Below, piece after piece: positions 15,923-24,755 of a stretch of 64,000 nucleotides of DNA. The notes beneath the pieces are model-generated. The model was not told where the DNA came from and did not search any database. It saw only the letters and a list, made by a program, of their open reading frames with translations. Positions within the stretch are counted from its first letter, which is position 1, and every line of letters starts with the position of its first letter. The stretch covers positions 62,001 through 126,000 of the forward strand of contig JBKEBK010000024.1 of the NCBI GenBank assembly GCA_047973125.1, written 5' to 3'. Source of the stretch: CAYNRG01 sp047973125. GTDB lineage: Bacteria > Bacillota_I > Bacilli_A > Erysipelotrichales > Erysipelotrichaceae. The position numbers and the translations under genes are program-made.

Positions 15923-18513
15923 CATTTAACCTCAAACCAAGTTTTGCCTTCTTTACACTCTGCAACAAGAGGTACTGAAAGCTTAATTGCACTTGCCATT
16001 TCTTTTTCAATTAGATTTTTCATAATTTGTACTTCATCTTTAACTACATCAAAAATTAATTCATCATGAACTTGTAATATCATCTTTGATTTTAATTTAT
16101 TCTCTTTAATTTTTTCACTAATGTTTATCATTGCAATCTTAATTAGATCAGCAGCAGAGCCTTGAATTGGAGCATTCATAGCTGCCCTTTTTCCAAAATT
16201 CTGAACATTTTTATTAGAACTTTTTATTTCATGAATTTTTCTTCTTCGATTTAAAATTGTAAGTGAACATCCATCATCCATACATCTCTTTATAATATCA
16301 TCCATGTATTGTTTTATTTTAGGATATTTTTTAAAGTAAGTTTCAATATATTGACCAGCTTCATAAATACCAATCATTAATTGTTTTGCAAGACCAAATT
16401 CAGACATACCATAAACTATACCAAAATTTACAGCTTTGGCTTGTCTTCTCATAGTATCACTAACCTCATCAATGCTTACTCCAAAAATATCACTTGCGGT
16501 TTTGGCATGAATATCAATATTATCATTAAATGCATCTATTAAAGACTGTTCCTTTGCCATATGAGCAAGAATACGCAACTCTATTTGCGAATAATCGGCA
16601 GCAAGTAAAACATTACCTTTACTAGGAATAAAAGCTTTTCTAATTTCCCTTCCACTATCATTTCTTACAGTAATATTCTGTAAATTAGGTGAACTGCTCG
16701 ATAATCTTCCTGTTTGTGCAGAGCATTGATTAAAAATTGTATGAATCTTATTATCGTCATGAATATATTTTTTTAGACCTTCAGCATAAGTGCTATATAA
16801 TTTTTGTAGCGTTCTTTGCTCCATTATTTCATCAATTATTGGATGAGAACTCTGTAAGGCTTCAAGAACTTCAATTGAAGTGCTTCGTTTTTTTACGCAT
16901 GGTAGGTTTAATTCATCAAATAAAACCACAGCCAATTGACTTGGAGAATTAATATTAAATTCATGATTTGCTAAAGTGTATATTTTATTAGAAATATCAT
17001 TAAGTTTATTTAATGTTTCTTCAGAAATATCATTTAATATACCAATATCAATCGTAAAGCCTTCTTCTTCCATATCAAATAATATATTAATAAGTTTCAT
17101 TTCAACATCGTAAAATAAACTATCCATATTGTACTCAGTTAATTTTATTTTTGTCTTATCATATAGAATCTTATTAAAGTAATTTCTTTCTGACACAAAC
17201 TTTACTCTATCTTTTAGCTCTGGAGTTTTAGGACGGGCTATAGTTCCATATAGATCAGTTAAATTATTTATTTGAAAAAATTTATATGAATGCCTAAGTC
17301 TTTCCCAACTAGTAATATTACTGTTACATAGAAATGCTGATACCATTGTATCAAAAACAAAACCAGATGTAGCAATATTTAATTTACTAAATTCTTTGAT
17401 AACTCTTTTAACATCATAACTTATTTTTTTATTATCACTATTTAGCCATTTTATTAAATTTTCATCTTTTTGTAAATTTTCGATTGTAATATAAATACAT
17501 ACATCATTATTCATTAAAGAAATACCCATTAATTTGCTAGCATTTAAATCTTCTTGTGTATAATCAATTGCTAAAAAAGTTTCATTTACAAAAAATGATG
17601 ATGGAACACTTGATACAACTTCAAACTTTTCATCTAAAATTATTTCTTTATCCATATATTTTTCATAATTAACTGCTAAAGATTTCATTTCATACTTCAT
17701 TAAAAAACTATATAATTCAGTAAAATTTGGATCATAACTACAATCTTCAACTTCAAAAGGCAGATCAACACTAGTATTAATTGTAGTAAGTTTTTTATAA
17801 AGAGTAATTTCTTCAGTATGATCTAAGATATTTTTTTTTCTATTTTCACTTAAATCATCAACATTCTTAATTAAGTTTTCCACATTATTATATTTTTTTA
17901 TTAATTCAACAGCATTCTTTTCTCCAATTCCTGGAACACCTGGGATATTATCTGATTTATCACCCATTAATGCTTTAACCTCACAAACTTGAAAAGGTAG
18001 AATACCATTTTTCTCCATTAAAGTATCTAAATTTATAACATCATAATTAGATACACCTTTTACTGTAGATAATATGGAAATATTTTCATCCACTAACTGA
18101 TATAAATCTTTATCACTACTAACGATGCTAACAGAAATATCCTTACATTTTTTTGCTAATGTGCCAATAATATCATCAGCTTCAACATTTTGTTTTTCAA
18201 ACCTTTTAATACCAACTGAATCTAAAAATTCTCTAACAATAGAAAATTGTACAACAAGATCATCTGGCGTGGGTTTTCTATTGCTTTTATATTCACTATA
18301 CATTTCATTCCTAAATGTTTTTTTACCAGCATCAAAAGCAACAAAGAAATAATCTGGTTTTATTGAATCAGTGATTTTATCTAACATTTTAATAAATGTA
18401 TAAACAGCATTCGTTGGAGTACCATTAGATGTACTCATCAACCTTGCTTTAAAAGTCGCATAATATGCTCGATAAAGCACAGAATTACCATCTATTATAA
18501 GCATTTTTTTCAT
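15922..18513 (-). CDS. polA: DNA polymerase I
   Basis: An 863-residue repair and Okazaki-processing polymerase. Residues 1 to about 290 are the 5'-3' nuclease (KKMLIIDGNSVLYRAYYA, VSSDKDLYQLV, GDKSDNIPGVPGIGEKNA). The middle region resembles the 3'-5' exonuclease but lacks its acidic DxE signature (FLAIDYTQ instead), so proofreading is probably absent, as in Bacillus. The polymerase domain has AADYSQIELRILAH (motif A), RRQAKAVNFGIVYG (motif B) and LQVHDELIFDV (motif C). AAAGGAGG precedes the ATG. It is first in polA-mutM-coaE-dnaB-dnaI. Confidence 0.97.
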   Translation of the reverse strand: MKKMLIIDGNSVLYRAYYATFKARLMSTSNGTPTNAVYTFIKMLDKITDSIKPDYFFVAFDAGKKTFRNEMYSEYKSNRKPTPDDLVVQFSIVREFLDSVGIKRFEKQNVEADDIIGTLAKKCKDISVSIVSSDKDLYQLVDENISILSTVKGVSNYDVINLDTLMEKNGILPFQVCEVKALMGDKSDNIPGVPGIGEKNAVELIKKYNNVENLIKNVDDLSENRKKNILDHTEEITLYKKLTTINTSVDLPFEVEDCSYDPNFTELYSFLMKYEMKSLAVNYEKYMDKEIILDEKFEVVSSVPSSFFVNETFLAIDYTQEDLNASKLMGISLMNNDVCIYITIENLQKDENLIKWLNSDNKKISYDVKRVIKEFSKLNIATSGFVFDTMVSAFLCNSNITSWERLRHSYKFFQINNLTDLYGTIARPKTPELKDRVKFVSERNYFNKILYDKTKIKLTEYNMDSLFYDVEMKLINILFDMEEEGFTIDIGILNDISEETLNKLNDISNKIYTLANHEFNINSPSQLAVVLFDELNLPCVKKRSTSIEVLEALQSSHPIIDEIMEQRTLQKLYSTYAEGLKKYIHDDNKIHTIFNQCSAQTGRLSSSSPNLQNITVRNDSGREIRKAFIPSKGNVLLAADYSQIELRILAHMAKEQSLIDAFNDNIDIHAKTASDIFGVSIDEVSDTMRRQAKAVNFGIVYGMSEFGLAKQLMIGIYEAGQYIETYFKKYPKIKQYMDDIIKRCMDDGCSLTILNRRRKIHEIKSSNKNVQNFGKRAAMNAPIQGSAADLIKIAMINISEKIKENKLKSKMILQVHDELIFDVVKDEVQIMKNLIEKEMASAIKLSVPLVAECKEGKTWFEVK

Positions 18514-18532
18514 AGGTCAACCTCCTTTTTAT

Positions 18533-18541
18533 ATTTTAACA
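18533..18541 (-). promoter_or_regulatory. Candidate extended -10 for the polA operon
   Basis: On the minus strand TG-T-TAAAAT lies about 20 bases before the polA ATG. No convincing -35 is present, so it would depend on the TG extension. Confidence 0.35.
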
Positions 18542-18571
18542 TGAAATTTTATATTATTGATAAATTACTTT

Positions 18572-18603
18572 AAAAAAAGCATATCATTTTAATTGTTATG
18601 CTT
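18572..18603 (-). terminator. Rho-independent terminator after the ZnuA-like gene
   Basis: A 7-bp perfect stem, AAGCATA (18577-18583) and TATGCTT (18597-18603), has seven T after it on the minus strand. It overlaps the stop codon of the upstream lipoprotein gene and insulates polA from it. Confidence 0.8.
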
Positions 18604-19654
18604 ATTCAGAATCATTTGTTTTATTTTCGGTTTGTTCTTTATTTTCACTTTGATCTTCTATTGGAACAATTACATCTTCTTCTTTACTGGTTATCATCGT
18701 TTTTAAAGAAGCAAGATTTTCATACATTAAAGATATGTAATCAGTATTATTTTCTTCTTGTTCTATAGATAAGCTAGATAAATCGCTCATATAAACTATT
18801 TCTAAACTCAACTCACTTTGAATTCTATTAAATAACTCTTTCATATCATCTGGCATATTAGCTTCAAATACAATATATTTTACATTATCTGCAACTAATC
18901 TTTCTTTTATAGCTTCATATTGAGTTTCAGTTGGAAGCACACCATACTTAGACAATACTATCGGGTAAGTTTGAATACCGTATGTTTTTTGCCAACTTCC
19001 ATAAGTTGGGGTTATCGACGCAAATTTTATTTCATTATTTTCACTTACAAGTGATGATGCCAAATTTTGAAACTCAGCATCTAATTGTACTAAATCATGT
19101 TCAAGTGAAGTAAACTTATCTTCAAAAACAGTTTTACTCTCTGGATATGTTTTAACTAACCAATTTTTTACATCTTTTGACATACTTAGCATTGATATGG
19201 GATCTGTCCACAAATATAAGTCTCTCTCATTTACATCGATATCATTAAATGAATCACTTCGATAATATGGAGCTTCAACAAAACTAATTTCTCCACCAAC
19301 AATTACTGGTGTATAACGCTGAAACTTATAAATAGCATTCATACTTGATAAGTCTTTTTTATTGACATTTAATTCAGCAATAGAATTATTATAAACTGTT
19401 AGGTACGGTTCAACTGAACCAATATGAAAAAGTATTTCTGATAATTCTAAAATATTTTTAAAATCTTCTTTTATTGTTGCTCTTTGAATAATTTCAGAAT
19501 TTTGAATACTTACAACCTGTACTTGTTCTGTTGATAATCTGTTTAATATATATCCAATTGGGTATACGGTATATGCCACTTGGTTTTTGCGAGTCTTACA
19601 ACCCGTTAATACTAAACTTAGCAACAATATACAAAATAATATTTTTTTCTTCAT
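18602..19654 (-). CDS. ZnuA-like metal-binding lipoprotein with degenerate ligands
   Basis: A 350-residue lipoprotein. The signal peptide MKKKILFCILLLSLVLTGC ends at a lipobox cysteine. The body follows the cluster A-I (ZnuA/TroA) fold: VAYTVYPIGYILNRL, a central helix, and a second lobe (IKFASITPTYGSWQKTYGIQ, KYIVFEANMP). ZnuA normally binds zinc through three His and an acidic residue. Here only the first His (FHIGSVEPYL) is obvious, the dPHvWldP site reads DLYLWTDP, and the second-lobe His is replaced (SITPTYG). The His-rich loop is absent and an acidic C-terminal tail follows. No ABC permease or ATPase is adjacent. The start at 19654 is chosen because GAGGAG precedes it; an earlier ATG overlaps that site. 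Confidence 0.75.
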   Translation of the reverse strand: MKKKILFCILLLSLVLTGCKTRKNQVAYTVYPIGYILNRLSTEQVQVVSIQNSEIIQRATIKEDFKNILELSEILFHIGSVEPYLTVYNNSIAELNVNKKDLSSMNAIYKFQRYTPVIVGGEISFVEAPYYRSDSFNDIDVNERDLYLWTDPISMLSMSKDVKNWLVKTYPESKTVFEDKFTSLEHDLVQLDAEFQNLASSLVSENNEIKFASITPTYGSWQKTYGIQTYPIVLSKYGVLPTETQYEAIKERLVADNVKYIVFEANMPDDMKELFNRIQSELSLEIVYMSDLSSLSIEQEENNTDYISLMYENLASLKTMITSKEEDVIVPIEDQSENKEQTENKTNDSE

Positions 19655-19708
19655 TATTAATTTACTCCTCATAATTATAATATCATAATTATAACATCAA
19701 AAAAAGAA

Positions 19709-20383
19709 TCAGATAAGTCCATTAGCCTTAAAACTAAAATAACCTTCATTAGAAACAATTATATGATCTATAATTTCCATACCCATTAATTTAGCGGCAT
19801 CTATCATTTGATCAGTGAGATCTATATCAGCATTACTTGGAGTTAAATCTCCAGATGGATGATTATGTACCATCATTACTTTACTAGAAGATAACAATAA
19901 TGCTTCTTTAAAGACTTCTCTTGGATGCACAATACTTTTATCGACAGTACCTTTAAATAATGTTCTATAACCTAAAATATGATTTCTTACATTTAAATAA
20001 ACAGCTAAAAAGTTTTCTTGTGTTTCATTACCAATCTTCTTTCTTAACCAATTAATTAAGTCATTTGGATTCTTAACTACATCTTTATTTAAACCTTGTT
20101 CAAAACTTATACGTTTTGCAAGCTCAAAACACGCTAAAATTTCTGTAGCTTTTACATCCTTAATTCCATTTACACATTTTAAATCATTAATTGTAAGTTT
20201 AGATAATCCACTTATTCCTTTAGATTTTTTTAAAATTTCTAATGCAACATCAATACTTGAGTGTCCACTAAACCCGTGTCTTATCAAGATTGCAATTAAC
20301 TCTGCATTTGAAAGAACACCTACTCCATATTTTTTTGCCTTTTCCCTGGGTCTCTCACACTCTGGTAAATCCCTAATTATCAT
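19709..20383 (-). CDS. radC: RadC family JAMM-domain protein
   Basis: A 224-residue member of the RadC/YsxA family. An N-terminal helix-hairpin-helix region (GISGLSKLTINDLKCVNGIK) is followed by an MPN/JAMM metalloprotease-like domain with the metal motif MMVHNHPSGDLTPSNADID (H-x-H, S and D ligands). The old role in recombination repair is not supported experimentally, and the true function is unknown. GAGGTAATT precedes the ATG. It stands alone between tex and the lipoprotein gene. Confidence 0.93.
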   Translation of the reverse strand: MIIRDLPECERPREKAKKYGVGVLSNAELIAILIRHGFSGHSSIDVALEILKKSKGISGLSKLTINDLKCVNGIKDVKATEILACFELAKRISFEQGLNKDVVKNPNDLINWLRKKIGNETQENFLAVYLNVRNHILGYRTLFKGTVDKSIVHPREVFKEALLLSSSKVMMVHNHPSGDLTPSNADIDLTDQMIDAAKLMGMEIIDHIIVSNEGYFSFKANGLI

Positions 20384-20431
20384 AATTACCTCTTTTCTAA
20401 TAATTATTATGCTATAAATTTATTTTTTCCT

Positions 20432-20466
20432 AAAAAAAAGATATCGTTTTAAATTTTAACGATACC
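20432..20466 (-). terminator. Rho-independent terminator after tex
   Basis: A nine-base stem with one G-U pair, GATATCGTT (20440-20448) and AACGATACC (20458-20466), has a run of eight T after it on the minus strand. It starts 17 bases past the tex stop. Confidence 0.85.
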
Positions 20467-20482
20467 ATTTTCTTTAAAATAT

Positions 20483-22609
20483 TTATGCAGATATTTCTTT
20501 TAAAAGCGTTAATTGCACCTTGTTTCTTTCTTTATCAATATCATATACCCAAACATCAACAATATCTCCAACTGAAATTATATCGCTAGGATGCTTTACT
20601 CTATTTTTACTCATTTTTGAAATGTGCACAAGACCATCATCATGAATGCCTATGTCTACGAATGCTCCAAAATCAACTACATTACGAACAACGCCTTCCA
20701 ACTTATCACCTTTTTTAAGATCAGAAATATCTAATAAGTCAGATCTTAGTAATGGTCCATCAAACTCCTCACGATAATCACGAAGCGGCATCATTAAACA
20801 ATCTACAATATCATTTATTGTATATTCATCACAATTAATCATAGATAAATCTTTGGCATTTATATCTTTTACTTCATCTAATGATTGAAACTGATAATGT
20901 TTCATAATTTCCTCAGCAATAGCATAACTCTCAGGATGTATAGAAGTTTCATCAAGCTTATTTGAACCTTCTTTGATTCTTAAAAATCCAGCACATTGTT
21001 GAAATGCTTTATCTCCTATTTTTTTAACTTCTTTAATTTGTTCCCTATTAGTAAATCTTCCATGCTTATTTCTAAAATTAACAATTTCCTTAGCACTTGC
21101 CTTATTTAAACCAGAAACATTCATTAATAACTCACAACTTGCTGTATTAATATCTACACCTACCCTATTTACTGATTTCATAACTACAAAGTCAAGTTGC
21201 TCACTTAATTTTTTCTGTGGTAAATCATGTTGGTATTGGCCTACACCTATGCTTTTAGGATCAATTTTGATTAGCTCTGATAAAGGATCTAATATTCTTC
21301 TTCCTATAGAAATTGCTGATCTTTGTTCTACTTGTAAATCTGGAAACTCATTTCTTGCAATTTCACTCGCACTATAAACAGATGCCCCCGCCTCACTTAC
21401 AACAGTGTATTTTATATCTAAATTATTTTGTTTTATAACATCAGCAACAAACTTTTCAGACTCTCTTGAAGCAGTACCATTACCTATTGCAATTATTTCT
21501 ATGTCATATTTTTTTAACATATTTAAAAATTTTATTGCAGCTTCCTCATATTTATTTTGAGGAGGATGCGGATATATAACATCAATATTAATTAGCTTTC
21601 CTGTGTTATCAATAACAGCCAATTTACAGCCTGTTCTAAATGCAGGGTCAAAGCCTAATATCATTTTCTTACTTAGTGGCGGTTGAAGTAATAATTTTTC
21701 CAAATTCATAGCAAAGATATCTATTGATTTAGTGTGTGCTACCTCTAGAAGATTAGCCCATATTTCTCTTTCAACACTTGGAAATAATAGTCTTTTACAG
21801 CCATCCTTAACAGCATTAGTAATTTGATCAATACAAATTGTACTACGACCTCTAGTAATTTTTTTAATCGCATACTCCATTAAATAATCTTTATCATAAT
21901 CTAATGTAACAGATATAACCTTTTCTTTCTCAGCACGATCTATTGCCATTACACGATGACTTGCAATTAGTGAAATTTTTTCCTGAAAATCATAATACAT
22001 CCTATACACTTTATTTTCATCTTCATGCTTTTTCTTTTCTTTTGTAATAATTTTACCTCTTTGAAAAATTGATTCTTGAGACTTCCATCTTAGTTTTGCA
22101 TCATCACTTATTATTTCTGCAATAATATCCATTGCTCCTTTTATTGCATCTTCTTCTTTTAAAATAAGATCAGAGAGATATTTTCTTGCCTCAGATTCAA
22201 CGGACCCCTCTTTCGGACAACTTTTTATCCAATTAGCAAGCGGTTCAAGTCCATGTGCTATAGCTTCTGTTGCCCTAGTTTTTTTCTTTTGTTGATAAGG
22301 ACGATAAATATCCTCTACATGTGCTAATTTTTCGCAAGCCAATACATCATTTCTAATTGACTCTGTCATTTTGCCTTGGGTTTCAATTATCCTTAGTACA
22401 TCTTCTTTTCTCTTCTTTAAATTTTCTTGATATTCATATTCTTTTTGTATAAATAAAATTTGTTCCTCATCTAATCCTTTTGTCATTTCTTTTCTATATC
22501 TTGCAATAAAAGGCACAGTACTTCCCTGTGCTAATAATTCCAAAGTATTTACAACTTGTGTCTCATTAATTTTAAGTTGAGAAGCAATTGGTTTAATTAA
22601 ATTTTCCAT
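20483..22609 (-). CDS. tex: Tex-like S1 RNA-binding transcription accessory protein
   Basis: A 708-residue nucleic-acid-binding protein. It has the N-terminal helical domain (QGSTVPFIARYRKEMTKGLD), a YqgF/RNase H-like domain (ILGFDPAFRTGCKLAVID, AIGNGTASRESEKFV), helix-hairpin-helix repeats (MNVSGLNKASAKEIVNFRNK) and a C-terminal S1 domain (LEGVVRNVVDFGAFVDIGIH). Tex modulates transcription and RNA turnover; its exact role is unsettled. The ATG at 22607-22609 is preferred over the one at 22621, since the first is only two bases from its GGAG. It diverges from the PASTA gene. Confidence 0.95.
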   Translation of the reverse strand: MENLIKPIASQLKINETQVVNTLELLAQGSTVPFIARYRKEMTKGLDEEQILFIQKEYEYQENLKKRKEDVLRIIETQGKMTESIRNDVLACEKLAHVEDIYRPYQQKKKTRATEAIAHGLEPLANWIKSCPKEGSVESEARKYLSDLILKEEDAIKGAMDIIAEIISDDAKLRWKSQESIFQRGKIITKEKKKHEDENKVYRMYYDFQEKISLIASHRVMAIDRAEKEKVISVTLDYDKDYLMEYAIKKITRGRSTICIDQITNAVKDGCKRLLFPSVEREIWANLLEVAHTKSIDIFAMNLEKLLLQPPLSKKMILGFDPAFRTGCKLAVIDNTGKLINIDVIYPHPPQNKYEEAAIKFLNMLKKYDIEIIAIGNGTASRESEKFVADVIKQNNLDIKYTVVSEAGASVYSASEIARNEFPDLQVEQRSAISIGRRILDPLSELIKIDPKSIGVGQYQHDLPQKKLSEQLDFVVMKSVNRVGVDINTASCELLMNVSGLNKASAKEIVNFRNKHGRFTNREQIKEVKKIGDKAFQQCAGFLRIKEGSNKLDETSIHPESYAIAEEIMKHYQFQSLDEVKDINAKDLSMINCDEYTINDIVDCLMMPLRDYREEFDGPLLRSDLLDISDLKKGDKLEGVVRNVVDFGAFVDIGIHDDGLVHISKMSKNRVKHPSDIISVGDIVDVWVYDIDKERNKVQLTLLKEISA

Positions 22610-22689
22610 ACTTTTCTCCATTTCTCCTTATAATAATATCATAAAACACCTGTTTAAAGTTTTTATTTTATAGTAATTTAATACTGGTA

Positions 22690-22698
22690 TGATATAAT
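22690..22698 (+). promoter_or_regulatory. Extended -10 promoter for the PASTA gene
   Basis: TGATATAAT, a TG-extended perfect -10, lies 21 bases before the start codon. The -35 region is poor. The same nine bases occur ahead of other genes at 32870-32878, 40928-40936 and 47954-47962. Confidence 0.6.
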
Positions 22699-22718
22699 AA
22701 ATAATGAGGTGAATTAAA

Positions 22719-24698
22719 ATGAAAATAAACTCAAAAGATAGAGGAAGTATCATAATAGTAGTTTCTGCAGTAATTGTATTTTCAATTGCACTTATTGGCC
22801 TTGTCCTTTCTCTAGTGTCAAATAATAAAAGTGTAGAAGTAATTGATTTTTCTAATTTTAAAGAAGAAGAAGTTTTAAAATGGTTTGAAGATAATAAAGT
22901 TGATAGTGAAAGCTATTTAATCGAATATGAGTATAGTGAAACAATTGAAGAAGGAAAACTTATTTCTCAAAGTATAGATCCAAAAAAGACATTAGAAAAA
23001 GATTCCGTTCTTACCTTATTTTTTTCAAAAGGATATGATCCAAAATTACTTGTTGATGTGATTGATTTTACATCAATGAAAGAAGAAGAAATTGATAAGT
23101 GGTTTAAAGATAATAAATTTTCTGATGTAACATATGAATATCTACCTAGCCTAGACATTAAAGAAGACTATTTCATTAAAAGTAACATAACAGAAAAGAA
23201 AATATCAAGAGATAGCGTGATTCTTATAAGTATATCAGTTGGAAAAGAATCAGTAGGTGTTGAAATAAACGTTCCAGATTTTTCTAAGTCTTCGAAAAAA
23301 GAAATTGACTCTTGGGCAAAAGAAAATAACATTAGTGTTAAATATACAAATACGATCAGTAAAACAATCTCTAAAGGATCAGTTGTATCACAGAAACCTA
23401 AGGGTGGTGAGAAAATAAAAACGGGCGATACTTTATCTGTTTCAATATCAATAGGTAAAGGTATTACTGTAAATGATTTAAAAGGAAGTACAAAAAGTGA
23501 AGTAATAGCTTTTGCAAGGGACAATAATTTAAAGTATAGCTTTGAAAACTATTATAGTAATTCAGTTAAAAATGATGTGGTTATTTCTAGCAGGCCTACA
23601 GGTACACTAACAGAAGGTTCAACAATCATTGCTAAATTATCAATTGGTAAACCCGTTGTTAAAAATTATACTGGCAAATCACTATCACAATTTCAATCAC
23701 ATATAAATGCGATAAATGCTAATGCTAATCAAAGTGCAAAATTAAGTATTAAAACTGAAGAAGTCGAAAGTGATAAAGAAAAACCTGGAACTATAATCGA
23801 ACAAAAAGTCGGTTCTACAGTAATGAATTCTGATAAAGAAGTAAATACTGGTACACAAATTTATGTAAAAGTTGTAAAAGAAAAAACAATTAATGTATCA
23901 TCAAAAACAAATAGTTCACTTAGTGACTTCACCAATTATATTAAAGGATTAGGTTTAGTATTAGGAAATAAATCAACAAAATATAGTACTACAATAGAAA
24001 AAGACTTTATTATATCAAATGACACAGGTAATAAAAAACTTGGATCAGCAGTTAACTATGTATTATCTCTTGGAAGTTATAACCCTTCTGCATCTAGTTT
24101 TGACAATCAAAATGAATCAAGTATAAAAAATACTATTAATCAAGCAAATAATTTAGATGCAGGTTGGAGCGTATCATTTGATTATGAATATAACAATAAT
24201 ATTGATAAAGGAGTTTCTTATGGATGTAGTATATCTAATAAAAATCTTAAATGTATAATATCAAATGGAAGTTATATAACAGTTGATAGTAAAATTGGAA
24301 CAACAGAAAAAGAATTTATAGATTATATAAATTCATTAGGATTAAAAGCTGATAAAAGAAACAGTATTCACTCTGATACTGTAGCGGCTGGATCTATTGT
24401 ATGGAATCAAACAGGTAATGAATTTAAAACTGGTAATACAATTGTATATGATCTTTCATTAGGTAAGGAAAACCTAGTTACAGTTCCTGAGTATAGTTTA
24501 CAGTTATTAAGTTTTGGAAGCTTTGAAGAATCTTCTGAAAAAGTAATAAGTACATTCTCAGAATTTACAAATTTAGACATATTAGCTGTAGATCCTGATA
24601 ATCCAAATCAACCTAGTGGTTTGGTAGTTTATATTTCTGTAAAGCCAGGAGAAAAGCTACGACCAGACACTTTAATAACAGTAAAAATTGTAAAATAA
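22719..24698 (+). CDS. Membrane-anchored PASTA-repeat protein without kinase
   Basis: A 659-residue single-pass protein. Residues 9-33 are one membrane helix with a short basic cytoplasmic start. The rest is a string of about nine PASTA-like repeats of 62-78 residues, each with a start like VxDFSxxSKKEIDxW, a middle SxGSVVSQKP and an end like GDTLSVSISIGK. PASTA domains bind peptidoglycan fragments or muropeptides, usually as the outside part of an Ser/Thr kinase or a PBP. Neither a kinase nor a transpeptidase domain is present, so this is an orphan receptor or adaptor. Repeats 5-7 are the most divergent. A TGAGGTG site precedes the ATG and a terminator follows, so it is monocistronic. Confidence 0.88.
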   Translation: MKINSKDRGSIIIVVSAVIVFSIALIGLVLSLVSNNKSVEVIDFSNFKEEEVLKWFEDNKVDSESYLIEYEYSETIEEGKLISQSIDPKKTLEKDSVLTLFFSKGYDPKLLVDVIDFTSMKEEEIDKWFKDNKFSDVTYEYLPSLDIKEDYFIKSNITEKKISRDSVILISISVGKESVGVEINVPDFSKSSKKEIDSWAKENNISVKYTNTISKTISKGSVVSQKPKGGEKIKTGDTLSVSISIGKGITVNDLKGSTKSEVIAFARDNNLKYSFENYYSNSVKNDVVISSRPTGTLTEGSTIIAKLSIGKPVVKNYTGKSLSQFQSHINAINANANQSAKLSIKTEEVESDKEKPGTIIEQKVGSTVMNSDKEVNTGTQIYVKVVKEKTINVSSKTNSSLSDFTNYIKGLGLVLGNKSTKYSTTIEKDFIISNDTGNKKLGSAVNYVLSLGSYNPSASSFDNQNESSIKNTINQANNLDAGWSVSFDYEYNNNIDKGVSYGCSISNKNLKCIISNGSYITVDSKIGTTEKEFIDYINSLGLKADKRNSIHSDTVAAGSIVWNQTGNEFKTGNTIVYDLSLGKENLVTVPEYSLQLLSFGSFEESSEKVISTFSEFTNLDILAVDPDNPNQPSGLVVYISVKPGEKLRPDTLITVKIVK

Positions 24699-24717
24699 TT
24701 TTATTTTAAATTATATT

Positions 24718-24746
24718 AAAAAAGAGCCATAAAAGCTCTTTTTTTA
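24718..24746. terminator. Bidirectional terminator between PASTA gene and ABC permease
   Basis: A perfect 7-bp stem, AAAGAGC (24721-24727) and GCTCTTT (24735-24741), is flanked by an A-run on the left and a T-run on the right. It can therefore act on both strands, which suits two convergent genes. Confidence 0.85.
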
Positions 24747-24755
24747 TTACAATTT

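Noticed and set aside
23168..23524. Minus-strand open frame of 118 codons inside the PASTA gene
   Set aside because: Antisense shadow of the repeat array, with no ribosome site or homology.
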